Below the pieces are notes generated by a model. It did no database searches, was not told the DNA's origin, and worked only from the letters and a program-made list of their open reading frames with translations. Positions 5,627 through 6,579 of a stretch of 6,579 nt of DNA are shown here, in pieces (the stretch's first letter is position 1; every line of letters begins with the position of its first letter). Source of the DNA: JAGLGH01 sp034723595 (lineage in GTDB: Archaea > Nanobdellota > Nanobdellia > Woesearchaeales > JAGLGH01); the NCBI GenBank assembly GCA_034723595.1, contig JAYEPB010000001.1, forward strand, positions 1-6,579. The letters are read 5' to 3'. Both the position numbers and the translations under genes were made by a program.

Positions 5627-6061
5627 TCACTCTGAAACCACAAAAGCTTCTTTTTTTATGTCTTCAATAAGATGTATTTGCTGCATATCTTCAATCTCAA
5701 AGCTGTCAAGCTCTTCAATAAAATCATGCATATCTTTCATATTCCTGAATACTGCTTCAGCAAAGAAGTCGTAGTTGCCTTTTATTGTTGATAGGGAATT
5801 GATATTAGGGTGTGAGAAGAGAAAATCATTCAGCCTGGATTTTTGCCTGCACTTTAATGCAAAACTTGTGATTATGCCATAGCCCATGTTTCTGAAATCT
5901 AGAAGAGCTGTGTGCTTTATTATTCCTTTATTCTGGAGTTTTTTTGTAATATTAGAAACAGTAAGCTTGTGCAGTCCAGTTTTTCTGGCAATACTTATGA
6001 ATCTCTGCCTAGAGTCCTGTCTTAAATGTGATAATATTTTAATTTCTTTTCCAGATAACAT
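5627..6061 (-). CDS. Lrp/AsnC-family transcriptional regulator
   Basis: This 144-residue protein has the two-domain layout of Lrp/AsnC regulators and nearly the usual length (about 150). Residues 4-50 form a winged helix-turn-helix (IARKTGLHKLTVSNITKKLQNKGII, recognition helix about 31-42), and residues 58-135 a RAM-type ligand-sensing and oligomerisation domain (GYGIITSFALKC, then INSLSTIKGNYDFFAEAVF with its characteristic Gly-Asn/Asp-Tyr-Asp turn, then a final strand). Such proteins bind amino acids or other small effectors and act as dimers or octamers on promoter dyads. The ATG has no Shine-Dalgarno site but a TATA box centred 26 bases upstream, so a leaderless mRNA is likely. The gene converges on the kinase gene and lies 96 bases downstream of L35Ae with its own promoter. 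Its 3' end contains an A7 run beyond which the +1 frame is open for about 35 codons; the annotated end at TGA already completes the RAM domain. Its targets are unknown. Confidence 0.88.
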   Translation of the reverse strand: MLSGKEIKILSHLRQDSRQRFISIARKTGLHKLTVSNITKKLQNKGIIKHTALLDFRNMGYGIITSFALKCRQKSRLNDFLFSHPNINSLSTIKGNYDFFAEAVFRNMKDMHDFIEELDSFEIEDMQQIHLIEDIKKEAFVVSE

Positions 6062-6083
6062 AATCAGTATAAATACAGGCTTC

Positions 6084-6090
6084 TTTATAT
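6084..6090 (-). promoter_or_regulatory. TATA box of the Lrp-type regulator gene (leaderless start)
   Basis: Read on the minus strand this is ATATAAA preceded by AGTAAACAC, centred at 6087, 26 bases before the A of the ATG at 6061. A second TATA-like string (TTTATAC) lies only about 12 bases from the ATG, too close to be used for this gene. Confidence 0.55.
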
Positions 6091-6157
6091 GTGTTTACTA
6101 AAATAATCCGGCAAATATTCATGATTCTCAGAAAATGACTTTAGAGTAAGAACAAAA

Positions 6158-6415
6158 TTATTCTATTTTTACTTTGCTGCCGACTGCCTGTCCAGGCATG
6201 CCAGTCTCAAAAAGAACTCTGACTGCACCTGAATTGCCATGAGCAGATCTGATTTCTCCCTTGATTTCTTTTTTTGCCGGGCTTGTCCAAATCACTTTTT
6301 TTCCTACAAGCTTTGAAGCCTCTTCTCTTTTTGAAACCTCTTTGATAATAACTATCATCTGGTTTCCATGAGTAGTATGCCTTGATTGCTTGAAATTTGA
6401 TATTACTGCATTCAT
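6158..6415 (-). CDS. rpl35ae: Large-subunit ribosomal protein L35Ae (eL33)
   Basis: This 85-residue protein is a full-length archaeal L35Ae/eL33, a structural protein of the 50S subunit found in archaea and eukaryotes but not bacteria. The diagnostic blocks are all present in order: N-terminal SNFKQSRHTTHGNQMIV (6-22), SREEASKLVGKKVIW with Lys in place of the first Ser (29-43), IKGEIRSAHGNSGAVRVLFETGMPGQAVG (51-79) and a C-terminal strand ending in KIE. Its small beta-barrel fold binds 23S rRNA. The length matches family members of about 85-90 residues, so the ATG at 6415 is preferred over the internal Met20. No Shine-Dalgarno site precedes it; a TATA box centred about 27 bases upstream indicates a leaderless transcript of its own. 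It is the firmest evidence that the window is archaeal. It sits 52 bases downstream of the Lys-rich gene on the same strand. Confidence 0.96.
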   Translation of the reverse strand: MNAVISNFKQSRHTTHGNQMIVIIKEVSKREEASKLVGKKVIWTSPAKKEIKGEIRSAHGNSGAVRVLFETGMPGQAVGSKVKIE

Positions 6416-6438
6416 ATTCTATAGGAAGTTGATGGGCA

Positions 6439-6446
6439 TTTATAAA
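6439..6446 (-). promoter_or_regulatory. TATA box of the L35Ae gene (leaderless start)
   Basis: Read on the minus strand this is TTTATAAA preceded by CAAAAAGC (BRE-like), centred about 27 bases before the A of the ATG at 6415. It lies inside the 52-base gap after the Lys-rich gene, so L35Ae can be transcribed independently. Confidence 0.6.
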
Positions 6447-6467
6447 GCTTTTTGTTTTGCCAGGTTT

Positions 6468-6579
6468 CTACTTTTTCGCAGGCTTTTTCTTGACTGCTTT
6501 TTTCACTGGTTTTCTAATAGCCTTCTTTTTAGCTGGCTTTTTCTTAGTTGGTTTTCTTTCTGCTGCTTTTATTTCATCC
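6468..6579 (-). CDS. C-terminal Lys/Ala/Pro-rich tail of a gene entering from the right
   Basis: The last 36 codons of a minus-strand frame run from the right edge to a TAG at 6470-6468. The tail is about half Lys with Pro and Ala, built on irregular KKPAKK/KKxAxRKPV units, and resembles histone H1-like or ribosomal-protein-type basic extensions that bind nucleic acid without a fixed fold. The main body of the protein is outside the window, so its identity cannot be given. The frame is supported by its strong, consistent composition, although Lys-rich AAA/AAG stretches also keep AT-rich frames open by chance. It is followed by L35Ae on the same strand after 52 bases. Confidence 0.6.
   Translation of the reverse strand, partial: DEIKAAERKPTKKKPAKKKAIRKPVKKAVKKKPAKK

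Noticed and set aside
5556..6101. Two plus-strand frames opposite the Lrp-type regulator
   Set aside because: They have Cys/Ser/Phe-rich shadow composition and lie opposite a full Lrp/AsnC protein.

Overview
The window looks like a piece of an archaeal chromosome, probably from a DPANN-type lineage (Woesearchaeota/Pacearchaeota-like). The archaeal call rests on three observations. There is an intact archaeal/eukaryotic-type ribosomal protein L35Ae (eL33). AT-rich TATA boxes lie about 25-27 bases upstream of several start codons that have no Shine-Dalgarno sequence, which implies leaderless mRNAs. Genes inside transcripts instead carry GGAG or AGGTGA ribosome-binding sites. The DPANN placement is an inference from composition and the short, Lys/Asn/Ile-rich proteins, and is less certain than the archaeal call.

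Left block (1-2586, minus strand): an apparent four-gene operon read right to left. It encodes a 171-aa single-span membrane protein, a 90-aa single-span membrane protein, a long soluble helical/coiled-coil protein of about 360 aa, and a transglutaminase-like cysteine-protease-fold protein that runs off the left edge. Gaps are 10, 28 and 15 bases. I recognise only the transglutaminase-like fold; the other three are unfamiliar. This is the best candidate for an undescribed system here.

Centre (2587-2931): a 345-base gene-free divergent control region. It holds a leaderless promoter facing left, a strong BRE/TATA promoter facing right, a perfect 10-bp dyad just upstream of that promoter, a hairpin that would form the very 5' end of the rightward mRNA, and a possible small structured RNA with its own TATA-like box.

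Middle block (2932-5552, plus strand): a two-gene operon. A lipoprotein with an ABC-type substrate-binding fold is followed after 2 bases by a complete transmembrane histidine kinase with an extracytoplasmic helical domain and HAMP, HisKA and HATPase_c domains. No ABC permease or ATPase and no response regulator is in the window, so the binding protein more likely serves as the ligand-sensing partner of the kinase (a LuxP/LuxQ- or TorT/TorS-like arrangement) than as a transporter subunit.

Right block (5627-6579, minus strand): an Lrp/AsnC-family regulator and ribosomal protein L35Ae, each with its own leaderless promoter, and the Lys/Ala/Pro-rich C-terminal tail of a gene entering from the right. 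The kinase and the Lrp gene converge on a short A/T-tract inverted repeat that probably terminates transcription in both directions.
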